A stretch of 64,000 bases of DNA, taken from the NCBI GenBank assembly GCA_040954595.2, contig CM082591.2:3844001-3908000 (forward strand), read 5' to 3'. Below the pieces are notes generated by a model, which searched no databases, had not been told where the DNA came from, and worked only from the letters and a program-made list of their open reading frames with translations. Each line of letters begins with the position of its first letter. Within the stretch, counting starts at the first letter, position 1. Made by a program: the position numbers and the translations under genes. Below are positions 45,853-58,605 of the stretch, piece after piece. Source of the stretch: Balanoglossus misakiensis (taxonomy: Eukaryota; Hemichordata).

Positions 45853-48109
45853 CTAACAGTCCCCTGTCTCCCTCTGGTCCGGCTCCCAGAATGCCCTGGT
45901 GGTTACATTTCTGATATTGCTCGGGTATGGGTTGGAAGCTAGGTGGCTTTTGTCGATTGCCGGTAAGGCATACACTGTCTTGCCCTTCACGATAACATTC
46001 CCTTGCTCTGCAAAAAAGATAAGGCATCAAATGTTAAAACATGTGTACTTCGTCATCACTTTCGTGTGCTTTTTGTAGTGACGTAATGCACTTGTTTTAA
46101 TATTACTAAAATTGTATTTTTGCGTCTTAAATACGTGTAGCTGTCGTGAAATGAAGGATGGGCATGTCTACCAGAAAATGAATATGGCGCAATGGGTTAC
46201 GATCACTCACCGATGTCTGTCTGCCCAGTTGTGCATGTGTCTCTCACTGCGCCCCCTTCGCTCTCACACCCCCTCCCTCTCTCCCTCCCTCCCCTGACAC
46301 GTTGCTTACACGTACCGATCACAGTATCAGCGGCGCTTTCATCTTCAAACGTCACAAATCCAAATCCTTTCGGTTTCCCGTTGGGATTCTTCATGATTCT
46401 GAGCACTTTGATGGGACCGAATTTAAAAAGCTCTTCTTGTAAATCGTTCTCGGTCAGCCCTTGTGTCCCTCCAAGAAACACCTTGCCTCGAGTTCGCTAG
46501 ATGAAAAACAACAACACGATTGATCAAAATGAACAAAACTTTGTGAATTGAGCCCTGGCAACAGGTTATCAAGGAAGTTACCAGAATAACTCATTGCAAA
46601 TAAAACCTTTGTGAATCTAGTTGTAACTGAACATTTAATCCAGGAAAACGGCGAAGGGATTATACATCCCTACTACTAGTATGCAATAGGCGCCCACGAC
46701 AATTAATTACCTCGCCAAAATATCCCGATTCTCCGAGACCGTCGTAGAAGAACCCGCTGTCGCCGGCTTCTTCGGGAATGCTGAATATTTCCATGGAAGC
46801 GGAAGATCCAGTTGCATTATCGTATGGAATGGCCGGCTTCACATCAACGGTCATTCCGTTTGGTAACGTGTGGAAACGCCGTCCTAGTAAAAAGGATGAA
46901 AAGTGAGGTTTTTGTTTCTAAATATTTTAGCACGAGACTTAATAGACCATTATCTGAGCTGCACTAGACCCTGGGAGATCTCGCGCCGGGATCTCGCTAA
47001 CCTAGGCAGTTTCTCAATACGGTGACACAGGACAAACAACACATGGCCCATCGCGAACGACAAAAAAGTTACAATTCTGGTAAACCTATTCTAGTTTCAT
47101 ACAAAGCTTGAGTATATTACTTGGCTAGCAAGCTGTTGCTATGGGAATTAACTAAGTCTCGCGAAATGAGAGGGGAAATCATCTATTGCACGAGTCGCGC
47201 ATTCATGAATTAAACCTGTACTCACTTTGTAGTTGATGGGTGGGCGCTAGCCTGTATTCCACGAATCCGAAACCTTTACTCATGCCGGATCTCTGGTCCT
47301 TTTTGATGCAGATCGACTTGATTTTCCCAAACTGGCGGAAGTAATGGTAGATGTCCCCCTGCTTGGCGTTACCGATTCCGCCGACGAAGTACCGCGTCAT
47401 CGGCTCGAACTGGGACATGCGCATGGGGGCCGGGGGAGGGTGGATGGGCTCTGAGATGTGGACCGGGATGGGTTTCGATATGGGCACTGGGTTATCTCGG
47501 GTGACTTCGTCGACGAGATCGTCGAGGTGTGCTGGCGCAGACGCTGAGCTCCGTGGCCACACTGGTTTGAATTTTGTGCTGCTGTAGTGCTGTGTCATAA
47601 AATAAAACACAATGTAAAACACTAGTATTTGTAGATTATTAGGGTAGTACAAATGTTAGTAATATGAAATGGCGGGATCCCCCCTCAAAACTAAATAAAT
47701 GAGAAAATAAAACGAAGAGTATCCTCACCTCGGATAAATCTTGTTTAAACCCGTCCGTTTCTGAAGAAACTTTAGGAATGACGTGGTTAAATACCCCGTC
47801 CGGAAGCCCAGAAAATTGATTCCACGGGACAGTCCTGTGGCGTCCAGGTTCGGAGTCTGGGGAAACGTTGATGCTACAAAGCAAATTGGAATTAAAACAT
47901 AGTCTCCATTAAATTTTATAAAAATCAATTATTCCTAGGCTGTTTGAAAGCAACTTATGTGGTGAAAGTTTCAGATTGGCTGCAAACCACACTTATTGTT
48001 TTAAGACGGAATCTTCAGTTTCATATTACATGCACAAGTTCCATCACATTTATAATTATAAACCAAAAATGCATTTTCTTCAAACTTACCTTTTCTCGGA
48101 GCCATTCAT
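45853..48109 (-). CDS. Tandem-RRM RNA-binding protein (hnRNP A/B or Musashi-like)
   Basis: Six exons join in phase: 48109-48090, 47873-47729, 47589-47226, 46883-46711, 46496-46316 and 46007-45853, giving 345 residues. RRM1 has RNP2 Y-F-V-G-G-I and RNP1 K-G-F-G-F-V-E-Y. RRM2 has RNP2 V-F-L-G-G-T and RNP1 K-G-F-G-F-V-T-F, ending G-N-V-I-V-K-G-K-T-V-Y-A-L-P-A. The linker is unusually long (about 60 residues, acidic, with S-M-E-I-F-S-I-P-E-E-A), and there is no glycine-rich tail. The protein should bind single-stranded RNA; targets are unknown. The start was fixed by phase: only ATG 48109 (M-N-G-S-E-K) joins exon 2 in the frame that reaches the RRMs. A longer ORF from 48257 uses another frame and is listed separately. 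Confidence 0.85.
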
Positions 48110-48257
48110 TATGCATGCTAATTCTTTGCAAACGATCAACAAAATCTGGACGGTTTCGCCAAATCTTCCCGGACGGATCCCTTCTCCACTGACCAATGCA
48201 TGGAACGCATTCCCGAAATTCGAGGAACCCGGCGTTCCATATCACCGTGGATTCCAT
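48090..48257 (-). other. Upstream overlapping ORF in exon 1 of the RRM gene
   Basis: ATG 48257 opens a frame of 56 codons in exon 1 (M-E-S-T-V-I-W-N-A-G...W-L-R-E-K). After splicing it continues 28 codons into exon 2 and stops at TAA. It is out of frame with the RRM protein and overlaps its start, so it could repress translation. The peptide looks protein-like but I do not recognise it. A differently spliced transcript could make it coding. Confidence 0.4.
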
Positions 48258-48329
48258 TTGTGACGCGCGGCGCCGCGTCCGCGTCCACCGCCAGCGAAGT
48301 CGGCGAGCGTCCGTACGCGTGCCCACTCT

Positions 48330-49780
48330 AGCCGAGCGTAGATGATGGATCTATGTACGATTGAAAATTGAAAGTATTATCATTTCTTTTAATTGTGGAT
48401 TTGATTCGAGTGAGAAGTTATCAAAATTATATTTGTTCGATAATTATTGGCTCAGAAGTTTTATACGAGTGTCACATCATGGCAACAGAACAATATAGTC
48501 AATATCACCAAGGAAAACGAGTTGGCCTGTAGCCTGTGCATTTAGAAATTGGCCTCCATATGCATGTAGTAGTCGTAACGTTTGGTTGCGTGTTATGAAA
48601 TTCCAGTGTTCAGCTTTTTTCATGTTTTCAACACAATATGCAAATGGTGGTGGTGGTGGTAATGGTGGTGACGAGGAGGAGGGGGAGGGGGAGGACAAAC
48701 CACTACCCCAGAAAAGTTTTGAGCCGTGACCTTTATAAGTTCTCTTCACCGAAACTACTTTGTTCCTAGTTACCCACGCAAGCTCTCTTTGTCAAGTAAT
48801 TTGACAGGGAGACATTTACTTGGCAGAATTTCAGTCGTCCAAAGTACTAGTGACATCACGCGTATTCTTAATCCCATCCTCCTGTTTTATCTAACGCGAA
48901 TAACAAAGGATACAAAGTACAATGTTCTAAAACAAATAATATAAGCTGTCGTCTGTTGGTCGATATTGCGCGTCTACAACATTCACACTCATGAGCGATT
49001 AGGGGGTCGTTATAATTTTATCATCTTCAGAAGGGTCGTCATTTTTGTAGTGGGTAGGGTGTTTATTTACTTTCGGTCAAACAATAAGTATTTGCCGGCC
49101 CACCCCCGCTATAATAAATGAACGCTCCCTTTATGGTGTATGCAACCTGGCTAACTAGCAACAGCTACGTACATGCATAGACAGTAGACTCTACTGTCTA
49201 TGATACATGTAATTATAAATACAATGGCCACTGACAGTCGTGTCAATAAGATGACAGTCGCACAAAATCTGGCCTAAATAACAACGGCCAAACAATGTAA
49301 CTAAACAAAAAATGTATATCACGACCTGTGACATCAGTGTGGGTGTGTGTGATTTCAACAAAGACCTTCAGTGACAGGGTACTATGTACTCTGGTCACAT
49401 GACCCCCTGACGTCCCTGGCATAGTTCGATGCCATACCAAATAAAAGTATAGTTTCGCATCACCATATCAGGGCGAAGAAAAGAGAATCACAAATTGCAA
49501 ACATGCGATCAATTTTTTTAAGAGTCTCGTCGTGCATTGTAAATGTAACCTTCTTTTTAATATGTTGGTGCTAGCTGTAAAGCGAATGATGGGAAAGCCC
49601 ATTCCATGAATTGTAACAAAAACTGTTTAGCGTGTGGCTGCAAGGTTAACAATGGGCGATTTTACATACAATAGGATTAACCAGCTCTCTCCACAGTTAT
49701 ACTGGGCCGGGACGTTGGCGAGACAGGACCTTGTTCGCATAAAGTTCTCGCTTCTTATCTAACCCCCTGTCTTTTTGGTA
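48330..49780. other. Intergenic, no gene seen
   Basis: Divergent spacer between the RRM gene and the secreted ferritin. It includes a GGT-rich run (48645-48700) and a near-perfect short palindrome, ATAGACAGTAGACTCTACTG, centred near 49190. Confidence 0.5.
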
Positions 49781-49781
49781 G

Positions 49782-49788
49782 ATATAAG
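49782..49788 (+). promoter_or_regulatory. TATA box of the secreted ferritin gene
   Basis: GATATAAGGG lies about 65 bases before the ATG at 49851. A start site near 49812 would give a short leader, too short for the IRE position seen in the cytosolic copies. Confidence 0.5.
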
Positions 49789-49850
49789 GGTGCGACCCCA
49801 GTGTGTGGTTCATCCAGTAGGACACCCGGTGACTAACACAGAACTTCGCC

Positions 49851-52800
49851 ATGACCAAGACGACCCTACTGCAGGTTTTAGTCGTGACGCTGCTCTGCTA
49901 CGATGTCTTGGCAGACGTTGTGGACGGTGGCGACAACACACATTTTAAGAAGGTGAGTTGACAAAATCTTTCATCGGTTACTCCGAAATGTGGTTATAGT
50001 CTTGGTTTGTTGCGATTTGCATCAGGGTGCGCTGAAAGTGAATGCGCGCACCGTATATGCAAATATGGGCGGATAAGCAAGTAACGGAGAAAAAAGTTGA
50101 GCGCTGTTTACAGTCGAATATCGATTCTGAAGGCCACAAGTTAGTAGCAACAACCAAGGACGAAAACATGAACTGGACACTCAATTAAGCGTCTGGTACG
50201 AAATCTCCATGCGGGTAACTACAACAAATATTGTAGAAATGTTATACTTGACACGCACAGGAATTTTGGAACGGTTGAGTGTCTATAGCGAGTCAAAATC
50301 ACAACCCGAGTTACCAGTTATTTTTTCTATGGGTGTAGTGTTTACTTCGGGCCGAAGCATGACGTCACAGAGCCGCTGTCTCGGGGACTAGTCTCGAGGC
50401 AAGCCTCGTGTGGAAGAGGAACGGGTACTAGTCCTCTAATAGAGGGACTGTGTCTTAGCGTTGTATATTGCCGCGGGCACACTGGCACGCGTACACTGGC
50501 CCAGCCTCCCCAATTTCGAGCACTTATTATATAAGAACCTTTACAACTTTTGGAGAAAGGCACTATATGGACGAATGACTGGTGCTGCATTCGTCATAAA
50601 AAGACACCCAAACATTTAACATTTTGCCCACCGACACAGACAACTTAAACACTCTCCAAAAAAGCTCCGAAAGCAAGCATACCTATCAAGAAACCTATCT
50701 CCCATAACTGTCCATGCAAAAATATTAAAATAGCAAAACAAAACTGCATATCTATTAATTTTAGCAATAATGGTGTATTTAAATTTGCAGACCCGAAGAC
50801 AGATCAGGCCCGTTGTGAACGATGGTAGTTTTCGGTCCAGCTCCGGCGAAACTTTGTTGAATTTAGACCCGAACATAAGCGAAGCCAATCCTACAGTAGG
50901 TTTTCCTATTTCTACTAAATACATGTGCCGTAAAGAATTTCAATAAAAAATCCCCTTGTATGTTCAGAACCAATTCTTTCTCCGTGGCAGACAAATCTTT
51001 GACGCAGCGACTTCGCCGATTTTAACTTGAATCACGCAAAACCGTCATGATGCTGGACCGATCAAAATAGAATATCGGTGTCTGTCCAAAAAAAATATCT
51101 GTATATTTTCACGATTTCTTTAGCCCAGTAACCCTAAATTTGTTCACGAGTTTCCAAAGGGATGTGCCGAGTGATATTTTAAACAGAATGGCAGAATTTT
51201 GTGTAACTAGGTGGGTGGGACAACGAGAGTCTATATCAGGCGCCGTTTAAAGTCTAGTTTTGGCAATGATTTCATAATCTCGTGCTCACACATAATTAAT
51301 GAGTCGAGCTATCTCCTGACAACGTCTGCGCATTGATTTATTCGGTCATTGATCAGTGATCTGACAGCCACTTGTCGTTTGCGAGATAGCCGCATGTTGA
51401 CTCTGCGAGGCGGGTCAAGGAGACAAGGACAGTGCAGCAAGGTGTGCCAAGACTTCTATAGGTCATGTGATGCATCAGGTGATGCACTCACATGGTCTGG
51501 ACCTCTACGTGTAGTGTCGGGCACCGTCCGTCCACAAACTGTGGACCAGGGTTCAGTACTTTAAAAAAATGAAGGTTGCGGTATTGATCTACGACTACCA
51601 TCACGGGAACAGACGATGAAACCAGCTCGGCTTTACACATGTACCACCAAAATCTAACTATGACTCCTAAAATGCCATATTTAAAAAACTATTTGCTCTT
51701 TAAAATTTATACTACAGAAATGACCATTAACGGTGATTATAATCACACGTATGTCAACATAAAAACAAAGAGACTGTAAAACTGAAGTCACATGCCCAGG
51801 TAGTTACAATGGAATTTGAAGGTTGTGTAGACAGAACGGACATTTTATCAGTGGTTTAAATTAATGTTTCTAGTATCAAGGTGTCATTGATGTTTACAAG
51901 GCATAGAAAACTGCTAATACTAGCATTTAATGAAGAGTTTACTCGTTATCAGAAAGAATAAGTACTGATGATAACAAAGAAATAAAATTTGCACTTTATG
52001 CCAATCACGTTTCCCTTTTCTCTTGTTTTAGCGCAAAACGTCATTGTGCCGTCAGAACTATGCGGACGATAGCGAGGACGCCGTGAACGACCAGATTAAC
52101 CTAGAGCTGTATGCGTCTCAAGTATACATGTCAATGGTAAGTTTCTGTTTGGAGTGTGAATGGTATGTTGTCTGCATGACAACGACAAGCGGAGAACTGG
52201 GTATATCAGCATGCTGTTTGGAGTAGAATGAGAAATTGTGCTTGGTACACAGAATGCTGGAAATCGAGCCAAAAGTTACTGCTGGTGTCCCTTTAAAGCT
52301 TGCATAGGTGACCGTGTACCTTTAATATTTCGCTCTGTTTCCACCCTTTGCAGTCGTACCACTTTGACCGCGATGACGTGGCTTTGCCTGGCTTCGCCAA
52401 ATTCTTCAAGAAATCATCCGACGAGGAGCGGGAACACGCGGAGAAACTGCTGAGATTTCAGAACCAGAGAGGAGGCAGAATCAAGATGAGGGAAATCAGG
52501 GTGAGATGTGTGTGACGTCATTCATGACCCCTGTGTGACCTCGTGCAAGAGGGCAAAGGTCATGCACGGGAAAATGGCTGAACTGTTACAATTATTTGGT
52601 ACATTACTGCCTGCATAAAACTAACCGATATTGCACAAAGACAGCTTCGTCCGGACAATCAAAATTTCATTTTCCTCGAAGCTGAGCGCCATGAATCCAG
52701 AAGGAATGCATTTATCTCATGTGGTGAAAAGGCCACTGCAGTGCTTGGGTTTTCACTGAGCCACGGAAGTGAGATTACAAAAAAAAAGTAGTTCCATAAA

Positions 52801-53216
52801 AGTAGTTCCCAATCTGATCCATAAATACATTTCTGTATCTACAGCCACCAGACCATGATGATTGGGGAACCGGTAGAGATGCAATGTGGCATGCTTTGAC
52901 TCTGGAGAAAGAAGTCAACGAGCGACTTTTGCTGATCGAGAGACTCGCTAATCAAAATGGCGACCCACAGGTGAGTGAATGTATGCCCAGGTTGAAGACG
53001 AAGTGACGATTGCAAACTTCATATCTGAAAATAATTTATCATTTCAACTTCTGTGTTTGTGACTTTTTTTAGATGGCAGACTTCATCACCGAGAACTTTT
53101 TGATCGAACAAGTTGAGTCGATAGAGGAGCTGGCGCGCCACGTCACAAACTTAGACCGTGTCGGTTCTGGTCTGGGAGAATACATGTATGATAAGGAGAC
53201 CCTAGGAGAAGATTAA
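49851..53216 (+). CDS. Secreted ferritin subunit
   Basis: Five exons join in phase: 49851-49952, 52032-52136, 52354-52500, 52845-52970 and 53073-53216, giving 207 residues. Exon 1 is a signal peptide ([18 protein letters not shown]) plus a short linker. The ferritin fold follows, with ferroxidase residues E59, Y66, E94, H97 and the later L-E-K and E-Q-V positions all kept. It is thus H-type and should oxidise ferrous iron in a 24-subunit shell. Secreted ferritins of this kind occur in molluscs, insects and other invertebrates. Compared with the two cytosolic copies it has an extra exon for the signal and an extra intron after M-R-E-I-R. I see no IRE in the leader. AATAAA is at 53467-53472. 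Intron 1 (2.1 kb) has no recognised content. Confidence 0.93.
52260..52326. repeat. Two abutting ends of TTAA-type elements
   Basis: GAGCCAAAAGTTACTGCTGG followed by TGTCCCTTTAAAG matches the inverted end of the 62452-63194 element. AGGTGACCGTGTACCTTTAA matches the right end of the 30786-30977 element. Both lie within 100 bases of exon 3 of the secreted ferritin. Confidence 0.6.
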
Positions 53217-53476
53217 TTCACCACCAGCGGCGCCATAATCGATGGCAAATCAGCAGGAATTCCGCCCTCGTCGGCGAGGGCCATTCTACAAAATGGAGTC
53301 TGTCGGTTCCCACCGTTGGTAGCGTGCTTGTTGAAACATGTTCGCGAGACAACGGCTGGATCTGACAGACTATCGTTTGCATAATGGCCCTGGATAACAT
53401 CCGATAACAGAATTCATCTGTGTGCTTCCAAGCACCAAGGCGAGCGAAGAGAATGCGTGAATTCCTAATAAATAAA

Positions 53477-54131
53477 ACACCATGCTTTTAACAGTAGCAT
53501 CATCATTTGATTTCTCATGTTTTTTTTTATTTCTCATTTTCCCCCAATTTTACAAAATTTATCATCGATTTTGGATGAAAGTTACTTTACCAAGTCAATA
53601 CCAAAGACTAAGATCATGATATTGAATGTATGCTTTCACGTTGTTAAAGATTTTGTCATCATTTGTGAACAATGCACGGGTACACTTTTTTTGAAACTTA
53701 AGAAACCAATTGGAACCATGAACCATTGTCCCAAAATTCGACACCGAATCTTAATTCTGTTATTTGCTTTTTTCCAAACTTTTATCCAAGCTGCACTATG
53801 GCCGCGTGCAATAATGACCCAACTTTCAATATTATCTGAAAAATTCCACATATAATAGTGACCTTGTAGGCACGAGCCAATCATAGCCCTTTGCTAATAA
53901 TTAATTCACCAAATCTGCATAAACCGGCGTAAGTAATGATATATAGGTGTGGGTAAAAACTTTTAAAATGCACAATGGGACATTGTCTTTCTTGTCTTGC
54001 AAATCTGAAGTCATTTACATGAGTGCATAGATTTAAGCAATCCCAATATGTACATGTATTGAGAAGTGTTAATAAAAGCTGCATTGCTTTGCTAGCAAAA
54101 GTTCGTGTTTTTTGTAACCTTCCATGATTGT
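53477..54131. other. Ferritin spacer, no gene seen
   Basis: AT-rich spacer downstream of the secreted ferritin polyadenylation signal. Only short spurious frames. Confidence 0.5.
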
Positions 54132-54201
<70 letters not shown>

Positions 54202-54316
54202 ATGTATGTATGTATGTATGTATGTATGTATGTATGTATGTATGTATGTATGTATGTATGTATGTATGTATGTATGTATGTATGTATGTATGTATGTATG
54301 TATGTATGTATGTATG

Positions 54317-54351
<35 letters not shown>
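54132..54351. repeat. (TG)n(TATG)n(TATC)n compound microsatellite
   Basis: About 25 TG units, then about 33 TATG units, then about 8 TATC units. All ORFs here (Cys-Val / Met-Tyr-Val-Cys) are artefacts. Confidence 0.97.
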
Positions 54352-55250
54352 GTAATTTTGCGGAACGAGCATGGATACCCCGAGAATGACACAACTGGGG
54401 CGTGAATACATGTACTGCTTTGTCATTTTATGTTGACTGGTGGAAGTGGGACGCCCATGTGATAATTGTTTTTTTAAAATGCGTTGACTCATAAGTGGTT
54501 ATATAAGGAATGCTTATAGGCCTATACATGTTTTTCTAGTAATTTTCGACTCATCATACTGATAAGACATACAACGTTTACCAAGTCAAGGATCTCATAA
54601 CCTAGTATGAAAAAATGACTGGCGACCAGTTTTGGCTCTTGTCACATGAGCCTGATTCATGTCACCATGACACAGCAAGAAAATCAAATAATCATGCCGA
54701 TGCACGTGAGGAAAGTTAATGCGATACGCATACACACGAATTCACTGTGATACATAGGCCCCATGCTTTCATTAAATTGCAATGAAACTAATATTAAAGC
54801 CGAAAAATCAAGCAAAAATACATATGGGTTGGACAAGTTTCGTTTGTGGTCCAACCATCTTCCTCATTATAAAACAAACAAACAGTGACCGTGAAAAAGA
54901 CAATAGACAGCAAACAACTCCTATTTTGGGCCGATGTACTTGATAAAAAAGGATGACCTCATCCTCTAAGCCAATTATATCTAACGTTATATAGTAGGTC
55001 TTATCATAATCCCTCCATGGTCCAATCAAAGTGTTTGTGTTACATAGTAGTGCAGCTCTTACTGGTAATGAACTGCAACCCACTCTACTTTGATTAAATC
55101 ATACTGTAAGAATGTTAATTCATGTATTTACTTATTCAGTTATTCAATAAGGAATAGGGAAAATATTATGTTTCAATTTTATTTGGTGAAGATTATCCTT
55201 TGCAAAGTGACTAAAATGCGGGCTGCACTTGAACTCAAAATGAAATGGCG
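54352..55250. other. Spacer before the cytosolic ferritin pair
   Basis: No coding feature supported. The promoter of the first cytosolic ferritin is at the right end. Confidence 0.5.
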
Positions 55251-55325
55251 GGAAACAATCGCAAAATGGAACAGCCTGACCGTCCTTATTAATTCGGTCC
55301 TCACTAGCTGCGCCATATTGCCCTA
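55250..55325 (+). promoter_or_regulatory. Promoter of cytosolic ferritin copy 1
   Basis: Holds AATCGCAAAATGGAACAGC, a TATA-like CTTATTAATTCGG at about 55285-55297 and ATTGCCCTAGAAGTTGTATC leading into the IRE. All three parts recur upstream of copy 2 in the same order. Confidence 0.6.
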
Positions 55326-55328
55326 GAA

Positions 55329-55363
55329 GTTGTATCCGCGTCAACAGTGTTTGAACGATTCAA
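55329..55363 (+). promoter_or_regulatory. Iron-responsive element, variant stem
   Basis: The loop CAGTGT is at 55345-55350. The upper stem GTCAA / TTGAA leaves a G-A mismatch at its base; below it is the bulge C. When iron is low, IRP1 or IRP2 would bind here and block translation. The lower stem (GTATCCGC / GATTCAAC) is weak. Confidence 0.75.
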
Positions 55364-55430
55364 CTCTAGCCTTTAGATTTCTTCACGGTTTATTTCCATT
55401 TACCCAACAAACTACAACAATTCTATCAAA

Positions 55431-56365
55431 ATGGCCACCTCCCAGTGTCGTCAAAACTACCACTCCGAAAGTGAGGCTGGTATCAACAAGCAAATCAACC
55501 TGGAATTGTATGCCAGTTATGTCTACCACTCCTTGGTAAGTTTTGGATCTAGTTTCTAGTTAGTTGATGCTGAAATTGTTGCTGAAACTATGGCTTGGAA
55601 TGGTCGTTTAGGCGGATTCGGTTTGGTTCTTGATTCTTGTGGGGAAAATGCGTGGTAATGCGCATGACCCTTGACCCAGTTATTGGACAACGTCACGTGG
55701 GAATGACGCAGTCCACGTGCCATGCACACATTGTTACGAAAAAACATTCAGATGTAGATTACTAGTAGATGTGGGGAGAATCTGAAATCGCACCCTGTAA
55801 CGCCTTACTCTGCCTTCACTCTCCAGGCCTTTTACTTTGACCGTGACGATGTAGCCCTACCCGGCTTCTCAAAGTTCTTCAAGAAGTCATCTGAGGAAGA
55901 ACGTGAACATGCCGAGAAGCTGATGAAGTTCCAGAACAAACGTGGTGGTCGCGTCGTCCTGCAGAACATCAGCAAGCCAGAGCGTGATGAGTGGGGCTCT
56001 GGATTGGAAGCCATGCAAACCGCATTGGCCCTGGAGAAGAACGTCAACCAGGCCTTGCTCGACTTGCACAAGATCAGTGACTCCAATGGAGATGCACAGG
56101 TACGATACTAGTTTGCTGTATCGAATGGGTACCGTTTGATCCTTCGCAACAGAGTTGAATGACCTTCCTTATTTTGATTTGGTAAGCAAGAGTAAAAAAA
56201 CTCATTATTTTTCGTCTTTTTCAGATGTGTGACTTCATTGAGAGCGAGTTTCTGACTGAACAAGTTGAAGCCATCAAGGAGCTGTCTGACCATGTCACCA
56301 ACCTGAAGCGTGTTGGGGCTGGCCTGGGTGAATACATGTATGACAAGGAAACCCTGGATTCCTAG
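55431..56365 (+). CDS. Cytosolic ferritin, H-type, copy 1
   Basis: Three exons, 55431-55535, 55827-56099 and 56225-56365, give 172 residues without a signal peptide. Ferroxidase residues E25, Y32, E60, H63, the Glu of L-E-K-N-V-N-Q and the Gln of T-E-Q-V-E are kept, so the subunit should oxidise and store iron in a 24-mer cage. It differs from the copy at 58711 at few positions (I18 for V, L35 for M, G48 for N, S56 for C, S for H in D-S-N-G-D-A-Q). The intron positions are the same. The 5' UTR has an IRE, and the AATAAA lies at 56737-56742. The 3' UTR block AGACAGCAGGCCCATCTCAA is shared with copy 2, a sign of recent duplication. Confidence 0.96.
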
Positions 56366-56742
56366 AAAGGCACCGGCTATTCTACCGACTTGGACATGAC
56401 ACCAGGAAGATCCTAACCAATGATCGGTTTAGTCATAAAAAAATGGAAATTGTAGATTTGCAACAGAAATGCTCTTAAGTTAATACCCGCGAGACACACA
56501 ACTGCATATTCTTGCTTCATAGCTGGTGATGGGTTCTCAAAGACAGCAGGCCCATCTCAACACCTTTAGGAGGCTCCAGTGTTAAGATCTTGGCGAAAAT
56601 CAGTTATGGGTCACCCGAGTACAGGGTCATATTCCTTTGTCGTACATTCAGTGTTTGACAGCCATGGTCATCAGTGGCACATACATGTACATAGTGCGAC
56701 ATTTTTTGTTCTGTACATAATCTCTCAGAGGTGTTGAATAAA

Positions 56743-58500
56743 TGTAGTTGTGGATAATTGGATATATATGTGTACTGTGTTCTCTGTCAACCGATATGGT
56801 ATTCATGTGCTCAAAACTACAAAATAAACGACGCCCTCTAAGCTGACTTGAAAACTACGTGTATGTCTAATGTAAGTCTTGATGAACAGTGCAAGAAAAA
56901 GGCAAATACTGGTAATGGCAAAAGCAGGAACTGAAGATATAATCGAGAACAATGAGTTTTTTTGCATTAGGGATCAAACTAGATTTGGAGGGGTGGTATT
57001 TGCCGCACCCCCTCCCCCATCTGAGGGGAGTGACCTGTTCCCAGTCTAGAGGATAACGAAATGCAAAACAGGTCAATAACCTATCATAATTTAATAATCC
57101 CCAGGACAAGATAACACAAGGAATTTTTGCTATCCATGTTTTACGTACATGTATCTATGAGTGTGCATAGATCTCGTAACTGTCCACGGGGTATCATGCC
57201 ACATTTCATCAACAGCAAGAGTGGTTTTTGCTCACCTGTTTGTTGGATTTCAGCAAACCTGGAGGAATGGCAGTCTGTTTCCACGTGGAGTCTCGCAAAT
57301 TTTCCCCGATAAGTTATCCGAAATCCTGGCACAATACGCCATTCCCAAATGAGTCTCTTCACGTTTTTTTTTCTGCTTCACTTCCTGGGGTGTTTCTGGT
57401 AAGGAATATTCCGCCACCATCGAACACCACGTGGCTTTTGTGTGAAAGTTGTGCGTCTATAGAAATGCGTTGGGCGTGGTCACTCTCAATCAATGGAAAC
57501 CCCAAAACACACCTGGGCAGGTTCCAATCTAGCCGCGGTTCATTAGCTCGAGCTACTGAACTGCAGCTTTGTCCAATCATGGTCGCGTTTAACTTGGCTG
57601 TCACGCGAGGGGGGGGGGCTGCATATGCTATTCTTTCTCCTCAAAATCTACATATATGCCTATATATTGTCAAAGGGCGTGTCTCAGTGTTCGAATGACC
57701 ATGGTAAAAATACAATGAAGCCAAACAAATGAAACAATATAATATTTTCTAGGAACTCACATCCCATGTAAGTAATTTGCTACAAAATAGAGATTTTAAA
57801 CTTTCTGTGAATATTCGACACATACGACAAAGGAAATTTTGTTCACAATGTATCCAGATTTTGTAGCAAAAATGAAACTGTTAACATGTTGCACTTGTAT
57901 GAATGCCCCTTAGTTCTACTGCGGCTATCTTCGTAAGTCATGTCAAGAGAAGGGAATAATGAATAGAGAAAATTCGTGCAACGGCCATTGCAAGTATTTG
58001 TTGTTTGGCTGTAAAGTGCGGGTTGCTGATCGAGATTTTCCCGTATTTGTACAAATAACGTACTGCACTGAATACGCACGAAGAAGAACAATGTCAATGA
58101 ACTTTGTTGCCCTTAAATGAAACATGCTACGAAGGGAACATTTTGCCCCTAGTGAACTTGCAGTCGCCTGATAAATACATTACAGAATATCGACTTTAAC
58201 CCCGTACGCTAAAGTTAAATTTAGTCACCTGATAAACCAGGTCATTAAAGAAAAACATTATGCCGACTCATATTCAGTCAGCCATATTTGCTGCTCGGAA
58301 ACCGTCCAATCAAATTGCCCAAATTTCTAAATCAGCTGTTCCATGTATTCGACAGACATGCATATCATTAGGGCAGTGACGATTTTAATGTCGCAATAAT
58401 ACCATTTCACCAAATCATCGACCAATAGAAAATGACATATTTACGAGCCTTCCTTTCATTTCAAACTATGAATCTCGGCATTCGATAATTATAGTAAGGT
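56743..58500. other. Spacer between the two cytosolic ferritins
   Basis: No gene seen. Contains a G-run (57609-57617) and short unconvincing frames on both strands (the 156-codon frame at 57228 has no domain). Confidence 0.5.
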
Positions 58501-58524
58501 TTGTATGATTATAATCTGAATGTG

Positions 58525-58604
58525 GGGGAAATCGCAAAATGTAACAGCTCCACTAGAACCTATATAATTCGTCGGACCCAGAGCCATCCTTCATTGCCCT
58601 AGAA
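58525..58604 (+). promoter_or_regulatory. Promoter of cytosolic ferritin copy 2
   Basis: AAATCGCAAAATGTAACAGC, then a better TATA box TATATAA at 58561-58567, then ATTGCCCTAGAAGTTGTATC. Order and spacing match copy 1. Confidence 0.65.
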
Positions 58605-58605
58605 G

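Noticed and set aside
47725-47928. Alternative frame of RRM gene exon 2 (T-P-N-L-D-A-T-G...)
   Set aside because: Its end phase does not join the frame of the RRM1 exon, while the other frame does.
49799-49804. CAGTGT in the secreted ferritin leader as an IRE
   Set aside because: The flanking five bases on each side (GACCC / GTGGT) do not form the required stem, and there is no bulged C in place.
54105-54405. Cys-Val and Met-Tyr-Val-Cys ORFs
   Set aside because: Translation of a compound microsatellite.
57228-57698. 156-codon plus-strand ORF in the ferritin spacer
   Set aside because: No domain, crosses a G-run, no splice context; composition like random open sequence.
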